Below are positions 1 through 12,344 of a stretch of 64,000 nucleotides of DNA, piece after piece. Both the position numbers and the translations under genes were made by a program. Numbering within the stretch: position 1 is the stretch's first letter; each line of letters opens with the position of its first letter. Source of the stretch: Agapetus fuscipes (lineage: Eukaryota; Arthropoda; Insecta; Trichoptera; Glossosomatidae); contig OX637353.1 in assembly GCA_951799405.1 (NCBI GenBank), positions 3,100,001 through 3,164,000 on the forward strand, given 5' to 3'. Under the pieces are notes generated by a model. It was not told the origin of the DNA, searched no databases, and saw only the letters and a list, made by a program, of their open reading frames with translations.

Positions 1-93
1 TGATCATCACACACAAAAAAATGGTTTTCAATCAACTTCAGAATTTAAAAAGTAATCATAAACAAGTTGACATTTGTAGCTACGTGACGTGAT

Positions 94-588
94 TAGGGAA
101 TGCAATCTCGATCTTGCGAGATCCCGATATTCCGAGATCTCGCCACATTTTTCGAGATCAATCTCGAAGCATAAAATGACGAGATCTCGACCGAAATTGA
201 CGAGATCGAGCGGCAGTAGTCGGTGATGCATGGCACGTGTTCTCTGCTCGCGAGCGATTCGCTGATTGATGAAGGAAAAGATGGACCGCATACGCAAACT
301 ATCCCGACTATTCCCGAGTATTTACGATGTTGGTCGAGCGGGATAGAAAATAATAAGTCAAGTGAAGTAGTTTTGACTAGACTAAGTTCGAGTGCATGCA
401 GGCACTTGTTTGTTTACAATTGTTTCAGTTGTGCAGTTACTGTCATGGTGTGCTAAAATTATGTATTTTTATGGGTTAATTAAATGAAAATTTGTATATT
501 TTGTTACCATTCGAGATCTCACCGAGATCGAATTTCTGATCCTTCGAGATCTCGACTTAGCGATCTCGTCTCGAGATTGCATTCCCTA
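94..588. mobile_element. hAT-type MITE with CGAGATCTCG-like palindromes
   Basis: The ends are inverted copies of TAGGGAATGCAATCTCGA and are flanked by a perfect 8-bp direct repeat, gacgtgat, at 86-93 and 589-596. An 8-bp target duplication with short inverted ends fits the hAT superfamily. The interior has no transposase and is full of palindromic cgagatctcg-like motifs. The duplicate is at 16644-17131. Confidence 0.8.
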
Positions 589-1080
589 GACGTGATGCAT
601 ACCTACTTTGAAATTGGCTATGTTGGAATCATATTTTAAAAAGTAAAAAGCAGACCGTTCAAAACCATAATTCTCTAGTCGTAACCTTTCCTTTGTAAAC
701 ATAATTTGCTGGTATTATTGAAAGTATTTTCTAGTGAGATCATTTGCAGTGAGATGATTGCGCTGTTCACTCAGTTACTTTGTGAAAGTTGAGAAAGTAT
801 ATTCTCTCACTTGCAGACTATCTATTATCAGTTAGAGGTATAAAAGGCAAAAACTTAACACGCTTGTTGTCTTGTTTCTCCTTTTGGCAATTACAGATAT
901 CTTCAGAACATGATTATCTTGACGAGTTTTTCCAGTCGAACAAAAAAGTTTAATCCATTTTCTGACAGTTTTATTTTCTTACTCTTTTTATAATAAAAAC
1001 TACAGTTCGACCCGGTTATTATTTAGGTTACTTGCTAAAATATATATTTTTAAATGTACTTCGGTACTTACATAAGTAAG

Positions 1081-1401
1081 CAGACCGGTGCGTAGTCCAG
1101 TGGCAACACTTCTGACTTGTAAACGGAAGGTTATGGGTTCAAATCCCGGCGGAACAACAAAAAAAATTCAATTTATATTTTCAAATATGCTCTTCGCTGG
1201 ATCAAAAAATTAATAAAAAAAACCTTTACCAAAGACCGGTCACTAAAAGTCCATACAGCCTTACAGCAACAGGGACTTATTTGAGTATTGGCGCTTTGTA
1301 GCGACGATGAAGCTCGTAAACACCTCTGCGGCACTACAACAAGTGTCCCCTAGAGTCTCTGAAATCTCCCTAGATTCAGTATCCCGCACAGGATTTTTAG
1401 A
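1081..1401 (+). repeat. SINE family B, tRNA-derived
   Basis: The head reads as a tRNA-like promoter (box A 'gtagtccagtggcaacac', box B 'gggttcaaatccc'). It is followed by a body recurring about ten times in the window ('ctcttcgctg', 'accggtcact', 'cagccttacagcaac', 'ctagagtctctgaaatct'). The box B match and the tRNA-unrelated tail mark it as a SINE rather than a tRNA gene. Confidence 0.75.
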
Positions 1402-1594
1402 AAAAAAAAAACATATTTTGAAGACATCTTTGACCTGAAACTTTTATTATTTATTGTTATTAAAATAAAAATATGCTGGTCAAGAATTATTTATTTCAGA
1501 CGCGGTTAGTAAAAAATAAATAAGACAACCTTTGCTAACTGTAAACCATTGCACCCTTGAAAAAGAGCAGCGAAGCTTTTCTGAAAGCACATTA

Positions 1595-1999
1595 CAAAGT
1601 TTATAGCAGTAGGTCCAAGCACCGAACCGTGCACAGCCCAGTATAACTGCTGCAGCGACGCAAAGTTTATAGCAGTAGGTCCAAGCACCGAACCGTGCAC
1701 AGCCCAGTATAACTGCTGCAGCGACGCAAAGTTTATAGCAGTAGGTCCAAGCACCGAACCGTGCACAGCCCAGTATAACTGCTGCAGCGACGCAAAGTTT
1801 ATAGCAGTAGGTCCAAGCACCGAACCGTGCACAGCCCAGTATAACTGCTGCAGCGACGCAAAGTTTATAGCAGTAGGTCCAAGCACCGAACCGTGCACAG
1901 CCCAGTATAACTGCTGCAGCGACGCAAAGTTTATAGCAGTAGGTCCAAGCACCGAACCGTGCACAGCCCAGTATAACTGCTGCAGCGACGCAAAGTTTA
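1595..1999. repeat. 66-bp minisatellite, six units
   Basis: Six near-identical 66-bp units beginning 'caaagtttatagcagtagg', plus a partial unit. Because 66 is divisible by three, the minus strand stays open as 22-residue repeats, but nothing else supports translation. The duplicate at 18139-18279 has only two units. Confidence 0.95.
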
Positions 2000-3444
2000 G
2001 AAATTTTCCCATTTAGTTAATCTGGTTCACCATTTTATTAAAGGCATTCCCATGGTAGCATTGCTGTAACTAACACGCCCATTGTTTTGTTTTCGTTTCC
2101 ATTGTTGAGGAATTCGCTCACTTGTGCTGTTCACAATAATTAGCCTATACTTACGTTAGTGCTTGTCAAACTATTTTTCACATAATAATTTTAATGATGT
2201 CATACGAAAAAACTCCCATATTTGTTAAATTCTAGTTATTATGTATTTTCATTGGAAGCTCCCTCACCATGCGCTTATTATAGGTATCTCTACACAAGTG
2301 CGTGTCCCCTGCAGGTACCTATATTTACGCAAGGAAATTGGAACCGCAAATAAACACTTTTCAAAAGCCTTGGCGCAATGCTTGGCGTCTTTCTTTGAGT
2401 CAGGATCCGAATAAACCTATAGTTTTTTCAGTTTGAATGTGATTCAGAAACGTATAGGTAGGTGTAATGTACTTATCGTATTTCTGTGAAACTGAAGCTT
2501 ATTTTTGGCATCGAAGTGAGCATCTTTCCTAAAGAAAGTAGGTAATGGAGAGTAATAGGTCATAGGATGAGTATTGAGCGTTTTATTGTCCCACAGTTTA
2601 CCAAGCACTGCATTAGCGTGTATCGCAACCAAAACATTTCCAATAAGGCGAGAAAGTTCTGCAACGGAGACAAAAACCCACGCGCAACTTGATGCTCGCT
2701 ATTCACTAACGTTTTCATCTGAAACATTCGCAGGTGTAGGAACCAAACAACAGTTAATTAACGTAGCAATGCGTTATTCTTCTGAAAACAGATGGCTTTT
2801 ACCAACTTACCATGATTTTTCTAAATGCCAATAGTTTTAAAAAAAAATCGTTAGAATGCAAAAGTTATTGATCAATTTAAAATAAATATGTAGTGACCTA
2901 TTTACCCAGTGAAAAGGGATTCAAGGGATCGTAGATCTCTCAAGATTTCCTAAACTCATATATACCTACATAAATACGACAAGCCCACAGAACTGGAGGA
3001 TTCAAAAGCACATACATGCTTCTATCCAGGTTTAACGGTTTCCACACATCAATAATTCCACACTCAGTAACTTTAATTTGAACATATAAAAACACTTTGC
3101 AAGATTCTTATAAGTTTATTACAAGGTGCTTATAGCGTTAAAACTTTAGGCCATTAGTAGGGAATAAACTTCTCCTTGACTTTTAAACGAATTCTTCCCT
3201 GCAATATCTAAATTCTAAACGATCAGCCTTCCTTCCTCCAGGAAGATAAGCGGATTTAAGATAAATACTTAGAAGGGGTGGACTGCAACTGCTATGCAAT
3301 GTCAACGACCACTTGTTTTTTACTAGGTGTTCTGCACTGTCCACATAAGCGCATGCACTGGGTAAAAGCAAATACATTCCAGAATAAATAATTTGCCCTT
3401 TACCTAAAAAAAGGGTCAATTATTATGGTCCAGCAAAAAAATCC

Positions 3445-3600
3445 AGCCTTACAGCAACTGGGTCTTGCTTGAGTATTAGAGCTTTGTAGCAACGACCAAG
3501 CTCGTAAACAACACCTCTGCGGCACTACAACAAGTGTCATAGACCCCTAGAGTCTCTGAAATCTAGGGAGTTTCCCGCACAGGATTTTCTTAAAAAAAAA
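3445..3600 (+). repeat. SINE family B, 3' fragment
   Basis: Matches the last half of family B, from 'ccagccttacagcaactggg' to 'cacaggattttctt'. The tRNA-like head is missing. The same piece recurs in the duplicated block near 19690-19845. Confidence 0.7.
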
Positions 3601-3712
3601 ACATGTATACTGTATGAGATTTACAATAATGTGAATCCCCAATGATACATACGAGTATCTTTGCAACTTAGATTAGATTAGATTATGGATTAGACATACC
3701 TACTGTACATAG

Positions 3713-4421
3713 CTAGGGTGCCCATACTTTTTCTTGAGGAGATCGACCTAGCAAAAATTTTTGAATAGCAGATCGACATTTTAACTGTTTAGCCCACCAA
3801 ATGTAACTCATAAAAGCATAATGTATAAATATTTGTAAAGATATTATGAATATTATGATACATTTTTGAATTTGCCGCGCAGGGCGTTGATTGGAGCAAG
3901 CTGTATTCTCGTGTGATTGGGTGGACGTCGACCATGTTGAAGGACGGCCATGATGTTTTGTTTTTGGAGTGTTAAAATTGTTAGAGTTAAATTTTTAATT
4001 TCATTTATTTATAAAATAGTAACAAAATTAACTTAATTGTAGTTTCTTTGGTTTCAGGTAATTTTGTTTATAATTGATTTGTAAGAGCTTATTTGTTTTT
4101 AGTTTATTTTATGTAAAGTGGTATTTTAAACAAATAAAAACTTTGGTTTCAGAGCAACACGAGGAAGTTTGATTTTGAGAAAAAAAATTAAATAATCACC
4201 TACCAAATCAAATAAGATCCCTTTATAAAACTACAATTAAGTTAATTTTGTTAATTTTGTATTAAGAAAAAAAATAGCATAGGTAAGTAAAACTACATTC
4301 AGTGCAAAATGTGAAATCAGTTTTAAGGTAGATCACTGAAATTTTAGCTATCGTCGGCGATCGACCTTAAAACCTCCCGCGATCGACCAGTCGATCGCGA
4401 TCGACCGGATGGGCACCTCTG
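3713..4421. mobile_element. Probable hAT-type non-autonomous element rich in GATCGAC
   Basis: The left end (ctagggtgcccat) and the reverse complement of the right end (cagaggtgcccat) match at 10 of 13 bases, and CAGAGGTGCC is hAT-like. The flanking 8-mers gtacatag and ctgtatag are only a decayed match. GATCGAC motifs cluster inside both ends. Copy 2 (about 19977-20224) carries a large internal deletion. Confidence 0.5.
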
Positions 4422-4477
4422 CTGTATAGCCTGCCTTTGCCTGTATGGAACGCTGGCCTCTGGTTCGCAACGTAAAA

Positions 4478-4601
4478 AACGCAACTAAGCTACACATATG
4501 GTGTAACTTCTTGCCGCGTTATCCCCGAAGGTGTCGCATGTGGCGATAAGTTGAACCTATTTATTTTTACAAGTAAGGGGGCTGGCCTTATTCCAACTAG
4601 A
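4478..4601 (-). repeat. SINE family A, 3' part
   Basis: On the minus strand this matches the tail of family A, with '..cttacttgtaaaaataaat' followed by a segment ending 'gtgtagcttagttgcgtt'. Full-length family A is at 36985-37318. The duplicate of this fragment is near 20283-20405. Confidence 0.7.
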
Positions 4602-4760
4602 GGTGGCCGTTTAAACGAAAAGCAGTTTAAAATAGCTGCTTTTTATTTTAAGCAACTAAGCGCGCTTACAATTTAAACGAAAAGTCGTTTTTAAAAATAA
4701 GCGTATAAGCGTTTGAAAAATAAGCGTATAAGGGGTGTTATAAATAAAACGAAACTTAAT

Positions 4761-5568
4761 TAAACGAAAGTTGCTTATGCTTATTTTATACGCTTATTTT
4801 TCAAACGCTTATGGCGTGTTATAAAGCTAAATCTGCCGTTTTTGTTTCTTACACTTTATGGTCTTAGCAAAATAGTTACAGTAATGAAAAAAATCAAGCA
4901 TGTTTAATAATTTTTTATCTTAATTACAAAGCTTAAACAAAATATATAACTTAAGAATTGCTACCACAAAAAAATATTTTAAAAAACGCGTTTTTTTTAC
5001 ATTTTTAGCTTTTTTTTCGTGTGTGCTGTATTTTGGATTTTTTTTTTTTGCTTTTTACTTACAGAACTATACATTGTTTAGGTTCAATAGGTACTCAACA
5101 TTTTTTCAATAATGTCAATAGTTTTTGAGTAATTATGGAAAAACTGAAACTACTAAATGAATTAAATTTTAATTAAATCAAAGAACACAGTTTTTCCATA
5201 TTTACTCAAAAACTATTGACATTATTGAAAAAATGTTGAGTATTGAACCTAAACAATGTATAGTTCTGTAAGTAAAAAGCAAAAAAAAAATCCAAAATAC
5301 AGCACACACGAAAAAAAAGCTAAAAATGTAAAAAAAACGCGTTTTTTTAAATATTTTTTTGTGTTGGCAATTCTTAAGTTATATATTTTGTTTAAGCTTT
5401 GTAATTAAGATAAAAAAATAAATAAACATGCTTGATTTTTTTCATTACTGTAACTATTTTTCTAAGACCATAAAGTGTAAGAAACAAAAACGGCAGATTT
5501 AGCTTTATAACACGCCATAAGCGTTTGAAAAATAAGCGTATAAAATAAGCATAAGCAACTTTCGTTTA
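4761..5568. repeat. ~800-bp palindromic foldback element, copy 1
   Basis: Two near-perfect inverted arms of roughly 375 bp surround a ~55-bp loop near 5140-5195. The left arm begins 'taaacgaaagttgcttatgc' and the right arm ends with its complement. It has no coding capacity. The core recurs at 20565-21374 (as part of the duplication) and independently at 34871-35566. Confidence 0.9.
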
Positions 5569-5650
5569 ATCGTTGAATAAGCGCGCTACATTTTTTCAAT
5601 CGTTTTGTAAACGACTTGTCTCGCGCGTGCGGCGTAGTAGATCATTTCTC

Positions 5651-5850
5651 NNNNNNNNNNNNNNNNNNNNNNNNNNNNNNNNNNNNNNNNNNNNNNNNNN
5701 NNNNNNNNNNNNNNNNNNNNNNNNNNNNNNNNNNNNNNNNNNNNNNNNNNNNNNNNNNNNNNNNNNNNNNNNNNNNNNNNNNNNNNNNNNNNNNNNNNNN
5801 NNNNNNNNNNNNNNNNNNNNNNNNNNNNNNNNNNNNNNNNNNNNNNNNNN
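5651..5850. other. Assembly gap (200 Ns)
   Basis: A run of 200 Ns immediately follows the end of duplicated block 1. A round number suggests a scaffold gap of unknown true size. Confidence 0.99.
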
Positions 5851-7500
5851 CCTAGTCTCTTAACAAACCGGTATTGTTTCAAGCTGTTGCGGAAATTGCT
5901 TGTATGGCACAGGTGATAATGATATCGCCTATACTACTGTATCATACTATGTACATATTATAATAATTTATTATCGTTGTGTCATAAAATTCATATTATA
6001 TCCATTGAAAATAATATGTGCCTACTCAAATGTAGTGGGTCTATTCTTCTGTAGGGGTCTGTATTTGCAAGTTCTTTATCTCTCCACAAGGGATGGCCAG
6101 AGTCTCTGCAGAGTTGGCTTTACTCATGAGTCATGCATAATTATCACAAGTCAATACAGACTTCTCAAAATAATTCGTTCAAAGACATCACTTTTTCCAT
6201 AGGTAGGTACACCTGTCTATTTATCTTCATTATTGGTTGTTTCTCGGTCAATTTGTTTACAATGGATAAGTACTTCCACGAGTGTTTTACAGCGTGAACT
6301 GGGGCATCCGTAATTATTTTCGGTTCAAGTAGATAAGTTACGGGATTTTAACCTTTTCATATAAAATTAGGGGATCTCCCTTTTAAACCTTTAAAATTGG
6401 AAAACTACCTACACCTGTATGGCTACGTGTACATAAGTACAGGTATGTATATTTCGCTAATGTATTTACAAAACTGTGAAAGCCTTCTTGATTAATGGAT
6501 GGTAAACAAAATGTTAAATGTCAAAATGCAGGGAAGAGAAATACTCCTTGTACCTGCTTGTTGCTTTTACTCATCATCATCATATTTATCACGGCAACTC
6601 AGATTACACTCTAGCCCTCCTTATCGGCATATCTTGGCGATCCATGCTTATTTACGTGCTTATATAGGGTCTCCTCTCTGTCTTCAAATCTTCATTGTTA
6701 TCATAATCATTCTCTTCAGGCTCTGTTAGTCCATTTGCTGTATGAATCCCAGCCAACATAGTCTTCTGACTTTTTTGACTGAAAATTTCTATTCAGATGA
6801 CTTTTGGATCAATTTGTCAGTCTTAGAGAAGAAAAAACATTCCCTATCGATCTGGGGGGAAGACCGGCAATATTTCGCCACTATTCTAAAACTTCCTCGA
6901 CGACATGTTTGTCATTTACGTCCTACCACTGTCAACACTTATTTTTAGGACACAATATGACACTGTCAACACTTGTTTTTAGAACACATGATTTTCGGGA
7001 GAAATTTGACTTGTCCAGTAACTACCTAGTTGAAATGAATTCCATATTTATTTCTTATATTTTAGATATAGCACCGTGTCACTTCTAAAAATACTTTCCA
7101 ATATTTTTACAGAGATAAAAATATTCACGACCTTTTTGACATACTTATCTGACTATGTGCAGAAGCATAGTAAATTTCCATTGCTTTGGTTTTATTTAAT
7201 GGACGTATTATTTAGTCAATTTTCTTATTTATTTATTTTCAAAAAGGTCCATACACCCCAAAATAAATTGTAAGTTGTATCGACAATATGCAGTCGTATC
7301 CAGCCACTTCTTCTGTCGTCGATACTTACAAACGACAATATAATCATTTAAAATGAGCCCTTAGGTGTTTTAAGATTTTCTGTTGATTTTCAAAATAAAT
7401 AAACCATGGCGCATACTACTAAACCACAAGAATGTAAATAAAATATTTTGAACAGCTCGGTGTGTTTTTATGTAGTAACTACTTTACGTGTATGTTTAAA
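5851..7500. other. AT-rich non-coding stretch
   Basis: Several ORFs of 60-100 codons are open, but none has a recognisable domain, signal peptide or exon-like composition. I see no gene here. Confidence 0.6.
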
Positions 7501-7737
7501 ACTTACATAAAGTCTTCTTCTTCTTCTTCTTTGTGGCAGATTCCCGCGTTCAGCAGGGGCGCCAGTGTCAAGTTGCTTTGTAGGGATTGGGAAAGATGGG
7601 AATAGCTGAGGGAGAGTAATTTGCATTCAAGTGCACAGATCATTCTTTAAACCTTATATAATATAAAGTCATATTTCTGGAATTTAGACAGGATATACCT
7701 AAATTTACATGAGATAATAATAATAATAATAATATTA

Positions 7738-7870
7738 GGATGATTTATTTCGTGAGCGCTGTTTTTGTGTGTATCACACCTCAAGAGCCCTCTGCGAGCT
7801 TGGTCGTCGCTGTAGAAAGCGCCAATTCGCAAGCAAGATCCAGTTGTTGTAAGGTTGGATGGATGAGATG
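7738..7870 (-). repeat. SINE family B fragment
   Basis: Shares 'gagcgctgtttttgtgtgta', 'tcacacctcaag' and 'gcgccaatt..caagca' with the reverse complement of 30660-30790 and with 59120-59260. It lacks the tRNA-like head. Confidence 0.65.
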
Positions 7871-7879
7871 TAGGTGCCT

Positions 7880-9027
7880 ACGTAAACATTCAGTATTACT
7901 TTATTCTTCTACGTTTTGCACACTTTTTTACTAGGTACAGTTTATGCGATGTAAATACAAATAAGTAAGTACATATATATTATGTAAATTATTCTAGTTT
8001 CTACACTTACATAAAGTAATGTGGGCGATTCCTTCGCAGTTGGACTGTAAGGTGAGTGACCCTTCTGTCTCGGTACAAATTGGTCAAACGCTCAGAATGT
8101 CTTTGTAGAGCGGCATTCAGACGAGCACAGAGTAGACAAAGGACAGGCAATAATGGGCTCGGCACAAAATCAAGTCAGACTTTTTTGTCGGCGGGATAAC
8201 CTCACTGGTCTATGTGACTGAGTTCCTTAGTAATCAGTGACAAAATATAAGTGTGGCTTTTCCTTCGGTAATAATTTTGGTGGCTATGGAATTTGTGCCG
8301 AGTTCGTTGAATGCGTGTGGGTGTTTGGAATAGGTATAAATACGCCGTGATCACTCTTGAAATGATAGTAGGTACCCACTGATCGATAGCGAACAGCGAT
8401 ACGATAGCGATTCATCCCTACAAATCGTAAAAGCATGTAGATTCTAATGATAGCCTTATTTTCTTACAGAGCTTTAACTAGTAAGTGAATGTTTCAAATT
8501 TTAAAAACATGCCTTCTGCCTCCGTCAGTATAAATTATAATAAGTGTGAGTTAGTTTTTTGTTATTTACATCCTTTACTGACATTTCAATGGCTACTAAA
8601 AAAAGGTCACTACCGCTCAGCTCTCCGCCATTTAACTCTGCCATTCCTTACATAATATTATATCACATGCAACTGAAACACAGCTCTGAAGTTTATTTCC
8701 TTCATACTGTTTTATATAGGTACACACAAGTTGCGTTTAAAAAGTAAATTAAGGATCGACAAATCATAAACCTTATATGGTTCTAAATCGTTGGAATGAT
8801 TTCAACAGCGTTGAGCGCCAACAATAATTATGGACTTCAGTAAGAAAATTAAGTTTTAGTACTAACTACTAATTACGAATTACAACATCACCAGACAGCG
8901 TCATTGCTAAATTCATCTTCAATAAAATCCGGATTTGATTGGACAAAGACAATATTGTGTCATCACCCCGCCGGGTTGCTAAGCAAAAGGCAAACGATAT
9001 TTTCTTATTGGTTAGTTTTCCTTGACT
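7880..9027. other. Non-coding stretch
   Basis: No supported gene. The sequence is AT-rich with short unmatched ORFs. Confidence 0.5.
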
Positions 9028-9920
9028 TATAGATTGGTATGAGGCTGACCACCCATACTGTAAAAAATGGTTCACTTTGCCAATGTCACCCCTGTGTCAG
9101 GGAAGGTCGGCAAATCAAGCTTGTCAATAACACTGTCTACCAATGGAAGCAAGGAAAGCTTTAGTAAATGCATTTGTGGTATCTAAAATAGATTACTGCA
9201 ATAGCTTATATGCAGGCCAACCAAAATGTCAATTGAATAGGCTACAATTGGTTGTCAATGCGTGCGCTCGCATGATTGCTGGTCAGTCGAAATTTACACA
9301 CATTACTCCTCTTCTCCAGAAGCTTCACTGGCTCCGTATACCGGAGCGCATCGAGTTCAAAGTGTGCACGATGGTCCACAAAGCTTTATTTGGAAAAACA
9401 CCCAAATATCTCGCTGATTTAATCAAACCAGTCACCCTCGGCAAAAAAAACCCAACACTGCGCTCGGCTGAGACTGGAGCCAAATCAAGGATTGAAGAAC
9501 CTATAAGAAGAGTTAACACAATGTTTGGAGAGCGTGCATTTACAGTTGCTGGCCCTCTGGCAACCACCTGCCACATCATGTGAGAGAGCTAGAGGACCAT
9601 GGAAAGTTCCGGAACGCACTGAAGACAAGCAAATTTCTGGCATCGTTTGCACCAGCGCCCTTGGAGTGACTACATCACGAAACGGCGCTACAAAGAAATC
9701 ATCAAATCATCATCATCATCATCATCAAAAGTTGTAGGGCTTATGTGCATTTGAGGTTTGGATTTTATTTGTAAGTACACATTCAGCATTTGTAAGCGCG
9801 ACCTATTTATAATTATTATTATTATTAACTACACGTGCTTGTTTGTGGGCATGCATTTGAGATCTTTAAATGAATACCTGTATATCCTTGCAACATAGAT
9901 TATAGATTATTTATAAATTA
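9028..9920 (+). repeat. Family C interspersed repeat, split by a LINE
   Basis: The 5' half (9028-9112, 'gaggctgaccacccatactg' to 'gggaaggtcggcaa') and 3' half (from about 9730, 'gttgtagggcttatgtgcat' to 'cttgcaacatagattatag') belong to one short repeat. It recurs more than ten times in the window and usually ends in tagat-type repeats. The LINE at 9113-9735 was inserted between the halves. Confidence 0.75.
9113..9735 (+). pseudogene. 5'-truncated CR1/L2-like LINE, reverse transcriptase C-terminus
   Basis: The 146-codon ORF at 9143-9583 has the classic tail of a non-LTR reverse transcriptase ORF: 'SKIDYCNSLYAG', 'LNRLQLVVNACARMI', 'HITPLLQKLHWLRIPERIEF'. These match the CR1/L2-type C-terminal region. 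The catalytic FADD region is absent, so this is a dead 5'-truncated insertion. It ends in an (atc)n run at about 9710-9728, a usual LINE 3' tail, and interrupts a family C repeat. A copy of the 3' end lies in reverse at about 25512-25575. The clade is an inference from remembered motif patterns. Confidence 0.8.
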
Positions 9921-10145
9921 TAGGTACTAAAAACAGCAGTCCCATACAAGACTGATTTAGCTCGCCGAAAAAAAGTTCCAAATTAAAAAATGTTCGGACT
10001 CCATTAAATAACAGTTAGGTAGGTAATTTTTATACTTATTGGTAGGTAATTTTTATACTTATTTTCCGTTTGATGTCTACCTTAGCATTGATTTAGGGCT
10101 CACCTACTCCGAGGTCTTGACAATAGTATAATGTTTTTTTAATTT

Positions 10146-10460
10146 TATAAACGCAACTAAGCTACACATATAGTGTAACTTCTTGCCTGCGATTTGGGAC
10201 CTATTTATTTTTACGGGTAAAGGGGCCGGCCTCACACCAACCCCTTTCAGTTGAAGTGGGGGTTTCCCAGCTCCCGGGGGGGCTTGTTTTTCATTTCTTG
10301 TGAAGGCTAAGTAAACCTTGAGATCGAACCCTTGCTCTCGGCATGGAATGCAAGCATTCTACCAATTGAGCAATCGAACTTTTTACGAGCTTAGTCGTCG
10401 TCCTTCAAAGCGGCAATTCTCAAGCAAGACCCTGTTGCTGTAAGGCTGGATGGATTTTTG
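10146..10460 (-). repeat. SINE family A joined to a SINE family B fragment
   Basis: On the minus strand, family A runs from its tRNA-like head ('cattccatgccgagagc') to the 'gtgtagcttagttgcgtt' tail. A family B piece (10396-10460, '..gctgtaaggctggatgg') abuts the head. The same A-B junction occurs at 29365-29720, so this may be a composite SINE rather than two chance insertions. Confidence 0.65.
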
Positions 10461-10547
10461 GTGACCGTAGGTATAATTATAGATATTATGATAAAGAAAA
10501 AATATGTAATGTAAATACATTGCACATACATTGCGCACTGTACATAA

Positions 10548-10919
10548 TGATATGATTTTACTTGGGTTCTCTTGTAATTAAACTGCAATTATTCACAATT
10601 TACAACAATAATTGACAATCACTGCTTATTGATCTTTCACGGCAAAATACTTGAAGCGACTAATCTGCTGATGCCCTTTTCAGTCCGTAAACATACGTAC
10701 AAAAGAGATCTTTTTCGCATATTCCAGATCATTCTTCGATTTCTTGCTTAACCAGAACGCCGTTCTATGCACTACTCCCACACTATTGTACATGCAAAGG
10801 TGCACGTAGGTACTTTGATTTCATAGCTCGTAACACTACCACCATCACACTAGAGTCAGATTGTTCTATGCACTATGTATGCATGTACAAGCGCACGTAG
10901 GTACTCCCAGTTCGTAACA
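10548..10919 (-). mobile_element. Solo LTR (372 bp) flanked by ATAA
   Basis: It starts tgatatgattttac and ends ttcgtaaca (TG...CA). It is flanked by a perfect 4-bp duplication, ataa, at 10544-10547 and 10920-10923. It is similar along its length to 15867-16307, and its first ~45 bp resemble the LTRs at 53808 and 56416. Strand is set by analogy with that element. Confidence 0.75.
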
Positions 10920-10923
10920 ATAA

Positions 10924-11577
10924 TATGTTTTTATTTATTTATTTTGTTGCTTTGTAAAAGAACAGCAGTACGTACCCATCACCGTAAATTCTAAGAATAA
11001 TTTTCCTTCCTGCGACAGTTTTAAGCGTCTGCTACACTTATTATTATTGCCATGTGCAACACTTGCGACGTGCTAAGAATACCAAGCAGCAGATTTACAA
11101 GCAATAGGACGTTGCCTTTGACAAATAATTATGCTCATAAGACAAATTGTCACTGGCCTTTTGGAATAGGTACATGTAAAAATATTAAGAAAATTACTTA
11201 GTAATATTTCACAAAGAAAAAAAAACAACGATATTTCACCGACTGCCTTATCTCTAGGAGGCGAATTACTTCAATTTTGTCTCACGTCAAATTCGGACGA
11301 CGAAATTATGTAATTTTTTTTGCGCACTATCATTTTTTTATTTATATTTTTTAACATTGTGAAATTCAATTATTTGAGCCGTCGACATAATTATCTACTT
11401 AAATGCAAACAACAATCATAGTTATTTAAAATTATTAGTACCTAGGGTAATCGCATCAATATAAACAAAATGGATTATGAAAACCGATCTATTTGATGAG
11501 CGTCATTGAATTGCTAATTAAATTTATTAAACACTTCCATTATTTAATTAATCATCAAAATTGCATAGGAATAGATG
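10924..11577. other. AT-rich non-coding stretch
   Basis: No gene or repeat boundary is recognised here. Confidence 0.45.
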
Positions 11578-11581
11578 AAAT

Positions 11582-11848
11582 GAGTCGTATAACTGCAAAT
11601 GCCGTCATCTCCAAATTTTATGACTTTTGAGATAATTATTTAATTTGATTCTGCGTAGTGTAACAAATCATTTGCTGTGTGTAATGTGATAAAAACCTCA
11701 CTTAATCCTTCGTAATTTTAATTGAAAAAGTAAGATTTCGTGCAAACGCCGTCATCTCCAACTGGTTCCAAATTGCATTCAAAACACAAGTTTATTTTTC
11801 TCAAAATCATCGCGTAAGGAGTTGACGGCGTTTGCATTTATACGACTC
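11582..11848. mobile_element. MITE with ~25-bp terminal inverted repeats
   Basis: The ends are inverted copies of GAGTCGTATAAMTGCAAA followed by YGCCGTC. They are flanked by aaat on both sides (11578-11581, 11849-11852). The ~267-bp interior is non-coding. The superfamily is uncertain because the 4-bp duplication could be partly fortuitous in AT-rich DNA. Confidence 0.7.
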
Positions 11849-11892
11849 AAATATCCGTATTTATAATACATGTGGTCAGTTTAACCTCTATC

Positions 11893-12005
11893 AGGGTTAT
11901 TCACAACACATTTGGTCCATAGCTGATCCATGAATCATCTTTTTTTGTATGGAAAATTCACGCTAGGTGACGGTTGAGCCAAGGATTCGATGTGTGAATA
12001 ACGCC
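11893..12005. mobile_element. Short MITE-like inverted repeat
   Basis: 'gggttattcacaacacat' on the left and 'gatgtgtgaataacgcc' on the right are imperfect inverted repeats enclosing ~80 bp. It is probably a small MITE. No clear target duplication is seen. Confidence 0.45.
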
Positions 12006-12344
12006 GTATGAGTTTTTGGGTAATCTTGTTGATCTTTTATTTGAAACTGGATAATGTTTTGTTTACTATAATTAACTAGCAGTACCCGGCGTGTTTTACA
12101 ACGCCATTTGTGCATGTGAAATTAATTCATTTCCACAGATAAAAGAGGCAGAATGTACGCAACAACAGAACCACAAAAATATTGTAATCCAATCGGAATC
12201 AAAATTCACAATTCTTTTCTAGATTAATCTTCATATTTTCTGAAAAATTTGTATAAAACTGTTGAGCAGTAAGGCCAGGCATAAGAAACAACAATTGCGG
12301 TGCTTCCACTTATAATTTTAAAATGAGGATACACCCTGCAACTC

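Larger units (their letters stand above)
1..5650. repeat. Large duplicated block, copy 1
   Basis: Nearly every base is repeated at 16551-21444 with few substitutions. Differences include a 66-bp minisatellite with six units here and two there, and about 420 bp around 3840-4260 that is absent from copy 2. No gene is visible. The block is a mosaic of a hAT-type MITE, SINE pieces, a minisatellite and a large palindrome. The copy starts at the first base of the window, so its left edge may lie outside, and it ends at a run of Ns. It may be a true segmental duplication or two haplotypes placed in tandem by the assembler. Confidence 0.9.

Noticed and set aside
1506..2012. 168-codon minus-strand ORF with repeated FASLQQLYWAVHGSVLG
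   Set aside because: It is the translation of a 66-bp minisatellite. Copy 2 of the block has only two units, and there is no exon or domain support.
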